A stretch of DNA of 19,671 nucleotides, from assembly GCA_937879825.1 (NCBI GenBank), contig CALFMQ010000044.1:1-19671 (forward strand), in the 5' to 3' direction. Below, in pieces: positions 1 to 6,827 of the stretch. Both the position numbers and the translations under genes were made by a program. Under the pieces are notes generated by a model. That model was not told the origin of the DNA and did not search any database. It saw nothing but the letters and a program-made list of their open reading frames with translations. This DNA comes from an uncultured Phycisphaerales bacterium. Lineage in GTDB: Bacteria > Planctomycetota > Phycisphaerae > Phycisphaerales > UBA1924. Position 1 is the stretch's first letter. Every line of letters starts with the position of its first letter.

Positions 1-1258
1 CGGTATTGAGGTCGTCCACGCCGATCACCCCGTCCTCCGACAGATCGCCGTGCGTCCCCGGTGCGACCGACCGGCCCCAGTTCGAGAGAACAATGTTCAG
101 ATCGTTCACATCGACATACAAGTCAGCATCAGCATCTCCCGGACAGAACGGCGCCGGTGTTTCGTTCCGGAGCACGATAATCCGGCCATTGGTCGCCGAA
201 GAAGCGATGACATCCGCGTCGCCGTCTCCGTCAAGGTCCCGAAGGACGACGCTCTGCGGCTTGTAGCTGAGCGGTAGGAGGATCTTGAACATGGACTCCC
301 CCGCGTTGCGGTTCTCAAAGAGCGCCAGTGAGTTCGCTCCTGCCGTTGCGATCGCCAGATCGGGGTCGCCGTCGCGGTCCAGATCCTCCACGCGGATGTC
401 CGATGGCTGAAGCCCAGCCGACTCCTGCATCCAGAACGACATCGCGCCCCCGTGGTTCCGCAAGAAGGTGACGGTCCCCGAGTTGCTATTGGCGACCGCC
501 AGATCCGGATCGCCATCGAGGTCGAAGTCGCCCGCCGCGATGGCCGTCGGGCGATTCGTCACGACGGTCGAAATGGGGGGGAGGAAAGCGCCGTTGCCGA
601 TGCCCCTATAGAGGTACACCGCGTTGGTGAAGTACTGCGTACAAGCGATGTCAAGCACACCGTCGCCATCGAAGTCGTCACAGACGAGCGAATGTGGCCC
701 GTTTCCAGCGCCGATCGTCGACTTGTTTGTGAACTCAGCGCTAGCGTCGTTGAGCACGACCGTCATATTGTCTGAGTTGAAGTTGGCCGCGACGAGATCG
801 ATACGGCCATCCTGATTGAAATCGCCCGAAGCGATCGAGGTCGGCTGCTGCCCGATCGTCACGATGCGCGATGACGCGAACGCCCCGTTCTCCGTGAACA
901 CAATGGTGATGCGCGATGCCGATGAGTTCGTTATCGCGGCATCCTTATCGCCGTCGCCGTCGAGGTCGGCGACGATCATCGCCGATGGGGATGGCCCCGC
1001 GGGGAAGTACACCGGCGCCGTGAACCCGCCCGTTCCGTTACGCCCGAACATCCCGATCTGCCCGGTGCCGGGAAGCACACCCAGCAGATTCTCCATCGGT
1101 TCACCGTCGATCACCGAAACACGCAGCGCTGCAGCGGGCGATGTCGAGAGCAACTCCTCCTTTTCGGAGAAGACAAACTCCGCGCCGATCGACCGCGAAG
1201 CAATCGCGCACGCGATCAGGGCGCCGAGGGTGGCCGGGATTCCAGTTCTTCGACTCAT
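1..1258 (-). CDS. Secreted FG-GAP/VCBS-repeat protein with C-terminal dockerin-like module (partial, 3' end outside window)
   Basis: The frame stays open from an ATG at 1258 to the window edge (419 codons visible) and its end is missing. Residues 1-26 look like a Sec signal peptide: two Arg, a hydrophobic stretch, then a likely cut after SIGA. Six calcium-loop-like FG-GAP/VCBS motifs follow at about residues 98, 147, 196, 245, 293 and 341 (for example DLDGDGDKD, DFNQDGRID, DLDRDGDPD), spaced about 48 residues apart as in a beta-propeller. After a CPGDAD segment near residue 372 come two dockerin-type half-motifs (DVNDLNIVLSNW at 383-394 and DLSEDGVIGVDDLN at 405-418). This layout is typical of planctomycete exported proteins, where the tail is thought to work in calcium binding or attachment. 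The substrate and partner are unknown. A hairpin sits directly before the start codon. The family call is firm; the function is open. Confidence 0.85.
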   Translation of the reverse strand, partial: MSRRTGIPATLGALIACAIASRSIGAEFVFSEKEELLSTSPAAALRVSVIDGEPMENLLGVLPGTGQIGMFGRNGTGGFTAPVYFPAGPSPSAMIVADLDGDGDKDAAITNSSASRITIVFTENGAFASSRIVTIGQQPTSIASGDFNQDGRIDLVAANFNSDNMTVVLNDASAEFTNKSTIGAGNGPHSLVCDDFDGDGVLDIACTQYFTNAVYLYRGIGNGAFLPPISTVVTNRPTAIAAGDFDLDGDPDLAVANSNSGTVTFLRNHGGAMSFWMQESAGLQPSDIRVEDLDRDGDPDLAIATAGANSLALFENRNAGESMFKILLPLSYKPQSVVLRDLDGDGDADVIASSATNGRIIVLRNETPAPFCPGDADADLYVDVNDLNIVLSNWGRSVAPGTHGDLSEDGVIGVDDLNT

Positions 1259-1263
1259 GCTCG

Positions 1264-1290
1264 CTCCGGCAGCCGGTTCGGCCGCCGGAG
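1264..1290 (-). promoter_or_regulatory. Hairpin covering the ribosome-binding site of the FG-GAP protein gene
   Basis: Eleven base pairs with one A:C mismatch and a 3-nt loop: 1264-1275 pairs with 1279-1290. On the minus strand the 3' arm ends in CCGGAG, 5 nt before the ATG at 1258, so the only Shine-Dalgarno-like sequence is inside the stem. It may limit translation; this is inferred from sequence alone. Confidence 0.4.
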
Positions 1291-1398
1291 ACAACCATGC
1301 CGCGAGCCGCGATCATGCCGCCCGAACTCTCGTCAACACCGATGACATGCCGTCGCCTATGCCGTCACAGACCAACCGCGCCGCGTTATCGGGCAATG

Positions 1399-1427
1399 AA
1401 AAAGGGCGTCTCACGCGAGACGCCCTT
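1399..1427 (-). terminator. Rho-independent terminator of the EF-hand protein gene
   Basis: A perfect 11-bp stem (1402-1412 with 1417-1427, 4-nt loop) is followed on the minus strand by TTTTT. It starts 30 bases after the stop codon of the gene ending at 1457, and it separates that gene from the FG-GAP gene downstream. Confidence 0.85.
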
Positions 1428-1456
1428 GGTTCACGGCAACGGGTTGGATCGAGCGA

Positions 1457-2146
1457 TCAGCCCTCCTCGGGCTCCTCGATATTCGACAGCACATGATTGA
1501 GGTCATCGACATCGATCTTGCCGTCGTTATTCATATCCATGGAGCCGTCGAAGGCGTCATCGCCCGCGACAGATCCGAAGATCTTCATCAGGTTCTCGAC
1601 ATCGGCTTGCGTATAGGTGACCGGCTCGCTCTCCGCCGGCTCCTGCTGAGCGAAACTCGAGAGCATGTGATTGAGGTCGTCGGCATCGATCTTGCCGTCC
1701 GCGTTCATGTCCATGGTTTCGTCAAAGGCGTCATCGCCCTGGACGGATCCAAAGACTTTCAGCAGCGCATCGATGTCTGCCTGCGTGTAGACGGTCGGGG
1801 CCGAAGTCTGGGTATCCCCGCTTTCGGGCGACGCCGGAGGCAGGTCCTGATTGACAGAAGTGCCTGCCTCCTCAGCCACCTTCGCCTTCAATCGTTCCGC
1901 CTGTTCCGGGGTCAGCCCGCCGCGAGGCGTGTCGAATGTGCTGCCCCGCAGTTTGTGCGCTTCCGAACGCAGATGATGCGCTCCATCCGCATGGGCAGCC
2001 GAACGGGTAAACGTATCCGCCCCGCGTTTCAGGCTGTCCTGAAAGTTCCGCGTGCCCTCGAACTGCTGAGCGAACCGCTGCTGCCGCTGCGTCGCGTGGT
2101 ATTTCAGCAGATTCCCGAGATTGTGGTTCTGTGATCCGACTCTCAT
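1457..2146 (-). CDS. Protein with two EF-hand/dockerin-like modules, no signal peptide
   Basis: I chose the ATG at 2146 (229 aa) because AAAGGGG lies 7 nt upstream. An upstream in-frame ATG at 2224 would add 26 unremarkable residues. Residues 1-70 are rich in Gln, His, Arg and Asn and probably helical; about 77-95 is a charged helix; about 96-118 is a Pro/Ser/Thr linker. Two near-identical modules follow, each opening with YTQAD (at 120 and 178, 58 residues apart), continuing KxFGSVxGDDAFD and ending in a canonical 12-residue EF-hand loop (146-157 and 204-215, with Asp at loop positions 1, 5 and 9) and DDLNHxLS. They resemble dockerin halves, but no signal peptide or membrane segment is visible, so a cytoplasmic Ca2+-binding role is possible. 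The gene has its own terminator. I know no named family for the whole protein. Confidence 0.8.
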   Translation of the reverse strand: MRVGSQNHNLGNLLKYHATQRQQRFAQQFEGTRNFQDSLKRGADTFTRSAAHADGAHHLRSEAHKLRGSTFDTPRGGLTPEQAERLKAKVAEEAGTSVNQDLPPASPESGDTQTSAPTVYTQADIDALLKVFGSVQGDDAFDETMDMNADGKIDADDLNHMLSSFAQQEPAESEPVTYTQADVENLMKIFGSVAGDDAFDGSMDMNNDGKIDVDDLNHVLSNIEEPEEG

Positions 2147-2266
2147 GGGATACCCCTTTCGTGAGACATATCGGGCCGGCCGAGACCCGTCCTTGACCCC
2201 AATCCTTCGCAAATACGCTGCCATACCACGCGGCCCCCGGAATCTCAGCGTTCCATCGAGAACGCC

Positions 2267-2812
2267 TCACGCCGAGACGCTATGGCCGCCCCTTCGCAGG
2301 GGCGGACTCATATATGGGGCCAGTTCCGCTGGAAGCTGCTTCAGGCCTCTCCGCGCCGCCTTCTGGATCGCGTAATGGAGCGACTCGTGCATCCGCTCAC
2401 GCACGCGATCCGTGACGTTCACGCCGCGCCGTTCCATCTCCCTCAGCGCCCAATCCCAAGCGTGGAACTCTTCAAGGCACCTCGGCTTGTACCGATGGAA
2501 ACCGATCGCGTGGTGCCCGATCTCGTGACAGAAGACCGCGGCCGACATCGGCCCACGCGGCCTGGGGGCTTCGATCAACTTCGACACGGTCCCATCCTGA
2601 TATGTCACCTGCCAAGCCACGCCCGACATCGAACTCCGCCACTTGCGCACCCGAACGCCATACTCTTCCAACAGGTCCCGCGCGAGCTCGTCATACCGCT
2701 CGTGCGACTTGCTCACTTTCGGTCGCGACTTGGTGATCCGGGTCACAACCGCGGGCCTCGGCTGCGCCGCCGGCCGCATACGCTTGGGCAGGATGTCCCA
2801 GAGAGTCAGCAT
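2267..2812 (-). CDS. Putative zinc metallopeptidase-like protein (HEIGHH motif), coupled to fmt
   Basis: 181 aa. Residues 96-101 (HEIGHH) form an HExxH zinc-binding site with E97 as the likely catalytic base. The third ligand is probably E114, E115 or H117 in LEEFHAWD, 18-21 residues on, a spacing like ImmA/IrrE-type gluzincins but without their usual downstream residues. The preceding helix and strand (ELARDLLEEYGVRV at about 42, then WQVTYQDGTVSKLIEAP) fit a minimal metallopeptidase fold. There is no signal peptide, so it is probably cytoplasmic. The ATG overlaps the fmt stop codon by 7 nt, implying translational coupling and a shared def-fmt transcript. Its substrate is unknown, and it could also be a structural zinc protein. 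No XRE partner gene is adjacent, as an ImmA antirepressor protease would normally have. Confidence 0.75.
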   Translation of the reverse strand: MLTLWDILPKRMRPAAQPRPAVVTRITKSRPKVSKSHERYDELARDLLEEYGVRVRKWRSSMSGVAWQVTYQDGTVSKLIEAPRPRGPMSAAVFCHEIGHHAIGFHRYKPRCLEEFHAWDWALREMERRGVNVTDRVRERMHESLHYAIQKAARRGLKQLPAELAPYMSPPLRRGGHSVSA

Positions 2813-3744
2813 GACTCAACTCGCTCCAGGCGATCACCCTCGGTCACGCGATGGCCATTCGCGAAATCGACCCATGCCATCACGCTCTTTCCTTCGGGTT
2901 GGACTTCGAGCAGTTGCACAACGCCGTCGGCGCACGCCACCAGACCCATTCTCGCATCGACAATCTCGCCCGCGGCACCAACCCCGTCCCACTCGGCGCT
3001 TCGCGTTGCACGTACCAGTCCGAGTTGCCTTCCGCGGTACCCCGCCTTGACGCCGGGCCAGGGGCTCAGGCCGTTGATCCGGCACCGACATTCTTCGCTT
3101 GTTTGCGAGAAATCGACCCATCCGTCCCGTCGCCCCAGTTTCGTCGCCCGCGTGACGCACGACTCATCTTGGGCGGTCGGCTTGAGATCGCCGCGCGCCT
3201 GCTGCTCCAGTACGTCCAGCACCAATGCCGGGCCGTCGCCCGCCAACTGGTCATGCAGCATCCCCGCGGTCACATCCGGCGCGATCGCCCGTGTGCTCAT
3301 GCCGAGCACCAGGCCCGCGTCCATCCGCTGCGCGATCGTGATGACCGAGTTACCCGTTATCGCATCGCCGGCCAGAATCGCGTGATTGATCGGAGCGGCG
3401 CCCCGCCACCTCGGCAATCGAGACGCATGGAGGTTGACCGCGAAGTGATCGCTCAATAGCGACTCGCCCAGCTTCTGGCCGAAGGCGATGATGACCCAAG
3501 CGTCCGCTCGCAGCTGGTGCGCGAAGCGTATCGCCTCGTCCGTGTTGACATCTTCCGGGCGGATCAGCGCCGCGCCCTTCAGATGCTCCAATGACCATTG
3601 CGCAACGGGGGTCGCGGTGAGCTTCCGGCCGCGCCCCGCCGGCCGGTCCGGCTGCGTGATGACGCCAACCACCTCGTGCGCCCGAACAAGCGCCTCAAGT
3701 GTCGGTACACCGAACGCCCCCGCGCCCAGAAACAACACTCTCAT
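2806..3744 (-). CDS. fmt: Methionyl-tRNA formyltransferase
   Basis: 312 aa, the usual family length. The enzyme transfers a formyl group from 10-formyl-THF to Met-tRNAfMet for initiation of translation. Visible marks are the N-terminal Rossmann-type start (MRVLFLGAGAFGVPTLEAL), QPDRPAGRGRK at 31-41, and the catalytic set N104, H106 (NLHASRLPRWRGAAPI) and D142 (QRMDAGLVL). The C-terminal tRNA-binding domain begins near residue 205 (INGLSPWPGVKA). The ATG overlaps the def stop in TGATG, so the two are translationally coupled in the classical def-fmt order. The common NLHASLLP is NLHASRLP here, a minor variant. Confidence 0.97.
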   Translation of the reverse strand: MRVLFLGAGAFGVPTLEALVRAHEVVGVITQPDRPAGRGRKLTATPVAQWSLEHLKGAALIRPEDVNTDEAIRFAHQLRADAWVIIAFGQKLGESLLSDHFAVNLHASRLPRWRGAAPINHAILAGDAITGNSVITIAQRMDAGLVLGMSTRAIAPDVTAGMLHDQLAGDGPALVLDVLEQQARGDLKPTAQDESCVTRATKLGRRDGWVDFSQTSEECRCRINGLSPWPGVKAGYRGRQLGLVRATRSAEWDGVGAAGEIVDARMGLVACADGVVQLLEVQPEGKSVMAWVDFANGHRVTEGDRLERVESC

Positions 3745-4304
3745 CAGTGAAACACCGCGCGCTGCTCCAGCGCCTTGAGAGCGTTGCGATTACGAAGCCG
3801 AGACGGCGGCGTCATGCGATCGATGATGAGCACACCGTCGAGGTGGTCGTTCTCGTGCTGCCAGCACCGGGCCAGCAGCCCGGCCGCCCGCACCGTGAAC
3901 TCGCGGCCGTCTATCCCGAGGGCCGTCATAGTGATCCTGCTCGGTCGCCTGACCTCGCCAACGATCTCCGGCAGGCTAAGGCATCCTTCGTCCAGTGGCA
4001 CCAGATCCCGCTCTGGTTGGCTGAGCCGCGGGTTGATGCACACCATCGGCTCGCCGGTCGCCTCCAACGGATCCGCCCCGAGGGAGCGATCCTCGTTCTC
4101 CGGCACGTGCGCGACGAACATCCTCCACGGGAGACCCACCTGCGGTGCCGCCAACCCGATGCCCTCGGCCTCGAACATCAACTCGATCATCCGCTCCGCG
4201 ACCCGGCGGACGTCAGCCGTCACATCGGGCACTTCCTTCGCCTTCTGGCGGAGCACCTCCGCCGGATAATGCACAATGGATAGGGTCTTGGGGTCGACGC
4301 TCAT
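3744..4304 (-). CDS. def: Peptide deformylase
   Basis: 186 aa from the ATG at 4304; a longer open frame reaches 4589, but the family starts close to this Met. The enzyme removes the N-formyl group from nascent proteins using Fe2+ or a similar metal. All three motifs are present: GIGLAAPQVG (48-57), EGCLSLP (106-112, metal ligand C108) and QHENDHLDG (149-157, ligands H150 and H154, base E151). It is the first gene of def-fmt-peptidase and is divergent from the TTG-start gene at 4434. There is no well-spaced Shine-Dalgarno: CCGAGG touches the ATG, and TACACT lies 6 nt upstream, so a leaderless transcript is possible. Confidence 0.96.
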   Translation of the reverse strand: MSVDPKTLSIVHYPAEVLRQKAKEVPDVTADVRRVAERMIELMFEAEGIGLAAPQVGLPWRMFVAHVPENEDRSLGADPLEATGEPMVCINPRLSQPERDLVPLDEGCLSLPEIVGEVRRPSRITMTALGIDGREFTVRAAGLLARCWQHENDHLDGVLIIDRMTPPSRLRNRNALKALEQRAVFH

Positions 4305-4310
4305 CCTCGG

Positions 4311-4316
4311 AGTGTA
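4311..4316 (-). promoter_or_regulatory. def: Candidate -10 box for def-fmt operon
   Basis: TACACT on the minus strand (4 of 6 matches to TATAAT) lies 6 nt before the def ATG. I see no good -35 at the normal spacing. If used, transcription would start at or near the start codon. Confidence 0.25.
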
Positions 4317-4433
4317 TCCCCTTCTCAGGATGGCCGGCACCGCGTGACGCTCAGGGGCGTATGGCGTAGCATGACCCGCCCCGTGTCGGGAGCGTGCGTT
4401 CCCCGTGCGGCGGGCGATAGGAGCGGACCCGAG

Positions 4434-5957
4434 TTGGCGATCTTTAAACGAAAGTCCGGCAAGGAAGGCGACCAGACCGACTCCCAACCCAATGGCGCGG
4501 AGCTGGACATTCCCGAGTCCGCGGACGCGGCCCTTCAGCCCGATCCGCGCAAGGCCAAAGCATTCTTTGAACGCGCCCAAACTGTCCACGAGACCACCAA
4601 CTACGAATACGCCATGACCATGTGGCTCTCGGGGCTCCTCCGCGACTGGTCCAACTTCGAGGCGATGGAGAAGTTCTTCGCCTCGACAGCCGCATTCCTA
4701 CGCGACAACCCCAAGGCCAAGGGACCGACGAAGGACCAATCGATAGTCGTTCGCGACGCAAAAAGCCCGGCAACGAAGTTCGTTGCAGCGATTCTCGAAT
4801 GGGGAACCAAGCCGAGCGATTGGTCGGACGGGCTCAGGGCCGCCGAAGAAGCCATCAAACTCGGGCAGAATGAGCAGGCCATCTGGCTGGGCGACCGCGT
4901 GCTCGGCAAGGCACTGGACGACAAGAAGGCCAAGAAGGCCCAGATGGTCAAGCTGATGGAGGTGCTCCGGCAAGCCGGCGCCTTCGAACTGGCGGTCCGT
5001 GCGGGCGAGTTCGCGTGCCGACTCGACCCGTCCGATGCGCGTCTTCAAGCCGAGGTCCGCAATCTCTCCGCCGAGGAGACGATGTCCAAAGGCGGGTACG
5101 ACCAGACCGGGCAAGCAGGGGGCTTCCGAAGGAACATCCGCGATCTCGACGAGCAACGACGCCTCGACGAGGCCGACCGAATCGTCAAGAGCGAGGAGAC
5201 AGTCGACCGCGTGGTCAACGAAGCCGCCGCCGATTATCAGCAGCGACCGAATGACCTGGCAGCCATCCAGAAGTACGCCAAGATTCTTCTCGAACGCGAC
5301 AAGCCGGGCGACCTCAAACTCGCCCACAACATACTGATGCGCGGATTCAATGAGACCGCCAACTACAGACTCAAGCAGCAGGCCGGCGAGATCCGCCTGC
5401 GCGCCGGACGCCGCAAGATCGCCGAACTCCGGACCCGTCTTGCCGGCGAACCCGACAACGCCGAACTCGCGGCACTCATCGACTCGGCCACGAACGAGCT
5501 CGCGCAGGCCGAGATCGCCGAATACCGTGAGCGTGTCGCCAACTACCCGACGGACCTGGCGCTGAAGTTCGAACTGGGCCGCCGCCTCTTTGACGCGGGC
5601 GAGTACGAGGCCGCGATTCAGCAACTTCAGGAAGGCCAGAACGCCCCCGGCAAGCTCGTAGATGCGCTGCTGTACTTGGCGCATTCATTCGAGAAGCTCG
5701 GTTGGAACGAGGAAGCCGAGCAGACATACCGCAGGGCCCTCGCAGACGATGGCAACCTCACGCAGGAACTCCTTCTCGCATCGCGCTACGGCCTGATGTC
5801 TTCGCTCGAAGCCCGAGGGCGTGAGAATCGCGACCTCGATGCCGCCGAAGAAGCGCTCAAACTGGCGTCGAGCATCGCGATCCAGCAGATCGGGTACCGA
5901 GATGTCCGCGACCGCCGCACCGAACTACAGGCGCTGGTCAAGGAACTCCGGGGATGA
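4434..5957 (+). CDS. TPR-like helical repeat protein (TTG start)
   Basis: 507 aa from a TTG at 4434, chosen because AGGAG (4419-4423) stands 10 nt upstream. The frame opens at an ATG at 4344, but those 30 extra residues look non-coding. About 60 N-terminal residues are polar and low-complexity. The rest is almost all alpha-helical and contains TPR-like helix pairs, clearest at the C-terminal end: AKAFFERAQ near the start, then LKFELGRRLFDAGEYEAAIQ, LLYLAHSFEKLGWNEEAEQTYRRAL and a final helix pair. A charged segment in the middle may be coiled coil. There is no signal peptide or membrane segment, so it is probably a cytoplasmic scaffold. kdsB follows after 36 nt on the same strand and is likely co-transcribed, but a role in LPS synthesis is not shown by that alone. 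Partner and function are unknown. Confidence 0.85.
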   Translation: MAIFKRKSGKEGDQTDSQPNGAELDIPESADAALQPDPRKAKAFFERAQTVHETTNYEYAMTMWLSGLLRDWSNFEAMEKFFASTAAFLRDNPKAKGPTKDQSIVVRDAKSPATKFVAAILEWGTKPSDWSDGLRAAEEAIKLGQNEQAIWLGDRVLGKALDDKKAKKAQMVKLMEVLRQAGAFELAVRAGEFACRLDPSDARLQAEVRNLSAEETMSKGGYDQTGQAGGFRRNIRDLDEQRRLDEADRIVKSEETVDRVVNEAAADYQQRPNDLAAIQKYAKILLERDKPGDLKLAHNILMRGFNETANYRLKQQAGEIRLRAGRRKIAELRTRLAGEPDNAELAALIDSATNELAQAEIAEYRERVANYPTDLALKFELGRRLFDAGEYEAAIQQLQEGQNAPGKLVDALLYLAHSFEKLGWNEEAEQTYRRALADDGNLTQELLLASRYGLMSSLEARGRENRDLDAAEEALKLASSIAIQQIGYRDVRDRRTELQALVKELRG

Positions 5958-5993
5958 TTCATCGAGTCGGGGCGTAGCGCCCGGAGGTCACCC

Positions 5994-6749
5994 ATGCCCG
6001 CGTACGCCACCGTTGTCATCCCGGCGCGCCTCGCATCCGTTCGATTCCGCGAGAAAATGCTCGCTTCCAAGACCGGCAAGCCGCTCGTGCAGCATGTGTA
6101 TGAGGCGGCGTCCCGCGCCAAATACGTCAGCAGAGTCGTCGTCGCAACGGATCATGACCGCATCGCCGACGCCGTGCGCGCATTCGGCGGCGGCGTTGTG
6201 ATGACCCGGTCCGAACATCCCAACGGCACGTCTCGACTCGCGGAGGCCTGCTCCGCCCTGGGCATCGACACGCGAGGCATCGTGGTGAACGTTCAGGGCG
6301 ACGAGCCAGAGATGGACCCGACACTCATCGACGACCTCGTGGAGACCCTTGATCGAGAGGGCCCGCACGGCGCGCCCATCGCCACGGTCGCGACACCGTT
6401 CCGCGAGTCGGAGGACCCGGCCGATCCGATGTGCGTCAAGGTCGTCGTCTCGACCCAGGGCAAGGCGTTGTACTTCTCGCGCGCATGTATCCCCTTCGAC
6501 CGCGACGGGCACGGCGTTGCCCGCCTCAAACACCTGGGCATCTACGCGTATCGCCGCTCGTTCCTCGATGATTATGTCCGACTCAAGCCCGGCATCGCGG
6601 AAGTCGCCGAGAGTCTTGAACAACTCCGCGCTCTCGAGAACGGGTACTCGATCAAGGTCATCGTCCGAGACGGGGAGTTCTTCGGCGGTATCGACACCGA
6701 AGCGCAGTACAACGCGTTTGTCGACCGGCATAGCAAACGACAGAAGTGA
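5994..6749 (+). CDS. kdsB: 3-deoxy-manno-octulosonate cytidylyltransferase (CMP-Kdo synthetase)
   Basis: 251 aa, normal family length. It activates Kdo with CTP to give CMP-Kdo for the LPS inner core. Motifs seen: VVIPARLASVR with K21 (nucleotide-binding loop, residues 7-21), ATD (51-53), HPNGTSR (75-81), NVQGDEP (99-105), LKHLGIYAYRR, SLEQLRALENG and FGGIDTEAQ. The loop reads SVRFREK where SxRLPGK is usual, a modest change. GGAGG (5983-5987) lies 6 nt before the ATG, and its upstream part is in a small hairpin (5970-5982). The gene implies an LPS-bearing outer membrane; the other Kdo genes are not in this window. Confidence 0.95.
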   Translation: MPAYATVVIPARLASVRFREKMLASKTGKPLVQHVYEAASRAKYVSRVVVATDHDRIADAVRAFGGGVVMTRSEHPNGTSRLAEACSALGIDTRGIVVNVQGDEPEMDPTLIDDLVETLDREGPHGAPIATVATPFRESEDPADPMCVKVVVSTQGKALYFSRACIPFDRDGHGVARLKHLGIYAYRRSFLDDYVRLKPGIAEVAESLEQLRALENGYSIKVIVRDGEFFGGIDTEAQYNAFVDRHSKRQK

Positions 6750-6764
6750 TTGCGAGAATCAAGA

Positions 6765-6792
6765 AACGGGCCGGCCCGAGGGCCGACCCGTT
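6765..6792. terminator. Hairpin terminator between convergent kdsB and exported-protein genes
   Basis: Stem AACGGG/CCCGTT plus an inner CGGCC/GGCCG arm with one C:A mismatch, closing on a tight GC-rich loop at 6777-6780. It is 15 nt after the kdsB stop and could serve both strands, but neither side has a good T-run, so termination strength is uncertain. Confidence 0.5.
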
Positions 6793-6827
6793 GTGATTGC
6801 TGCTCAGGTTCTGCGCACCGACTCACA

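Noticed and set aside
2286..2305. 8-bp hairpin with TCGC loop at the 3' end of the peptidase-like gene
   Set aside because: It is inside the coding frame (PPLRRGG) and lacks a T-run on either strand, so I do not call it a terminator or a REP element.
2282..3385. Long plus-strand frame (367 codons) opposite the peptidase-like and fmt genes
   Set aside because: It lies antisense to clear genes, has no recognisable domain, and its composition follows from GC-rich codon bias of the opposite strand.
4698..5684. Minus-strand frame of 328 codons inside the TTG-start gene
   Set aside because: A shadow of the real TPR-like gene on the opposite strand; no ribosome-binding site and no domain.
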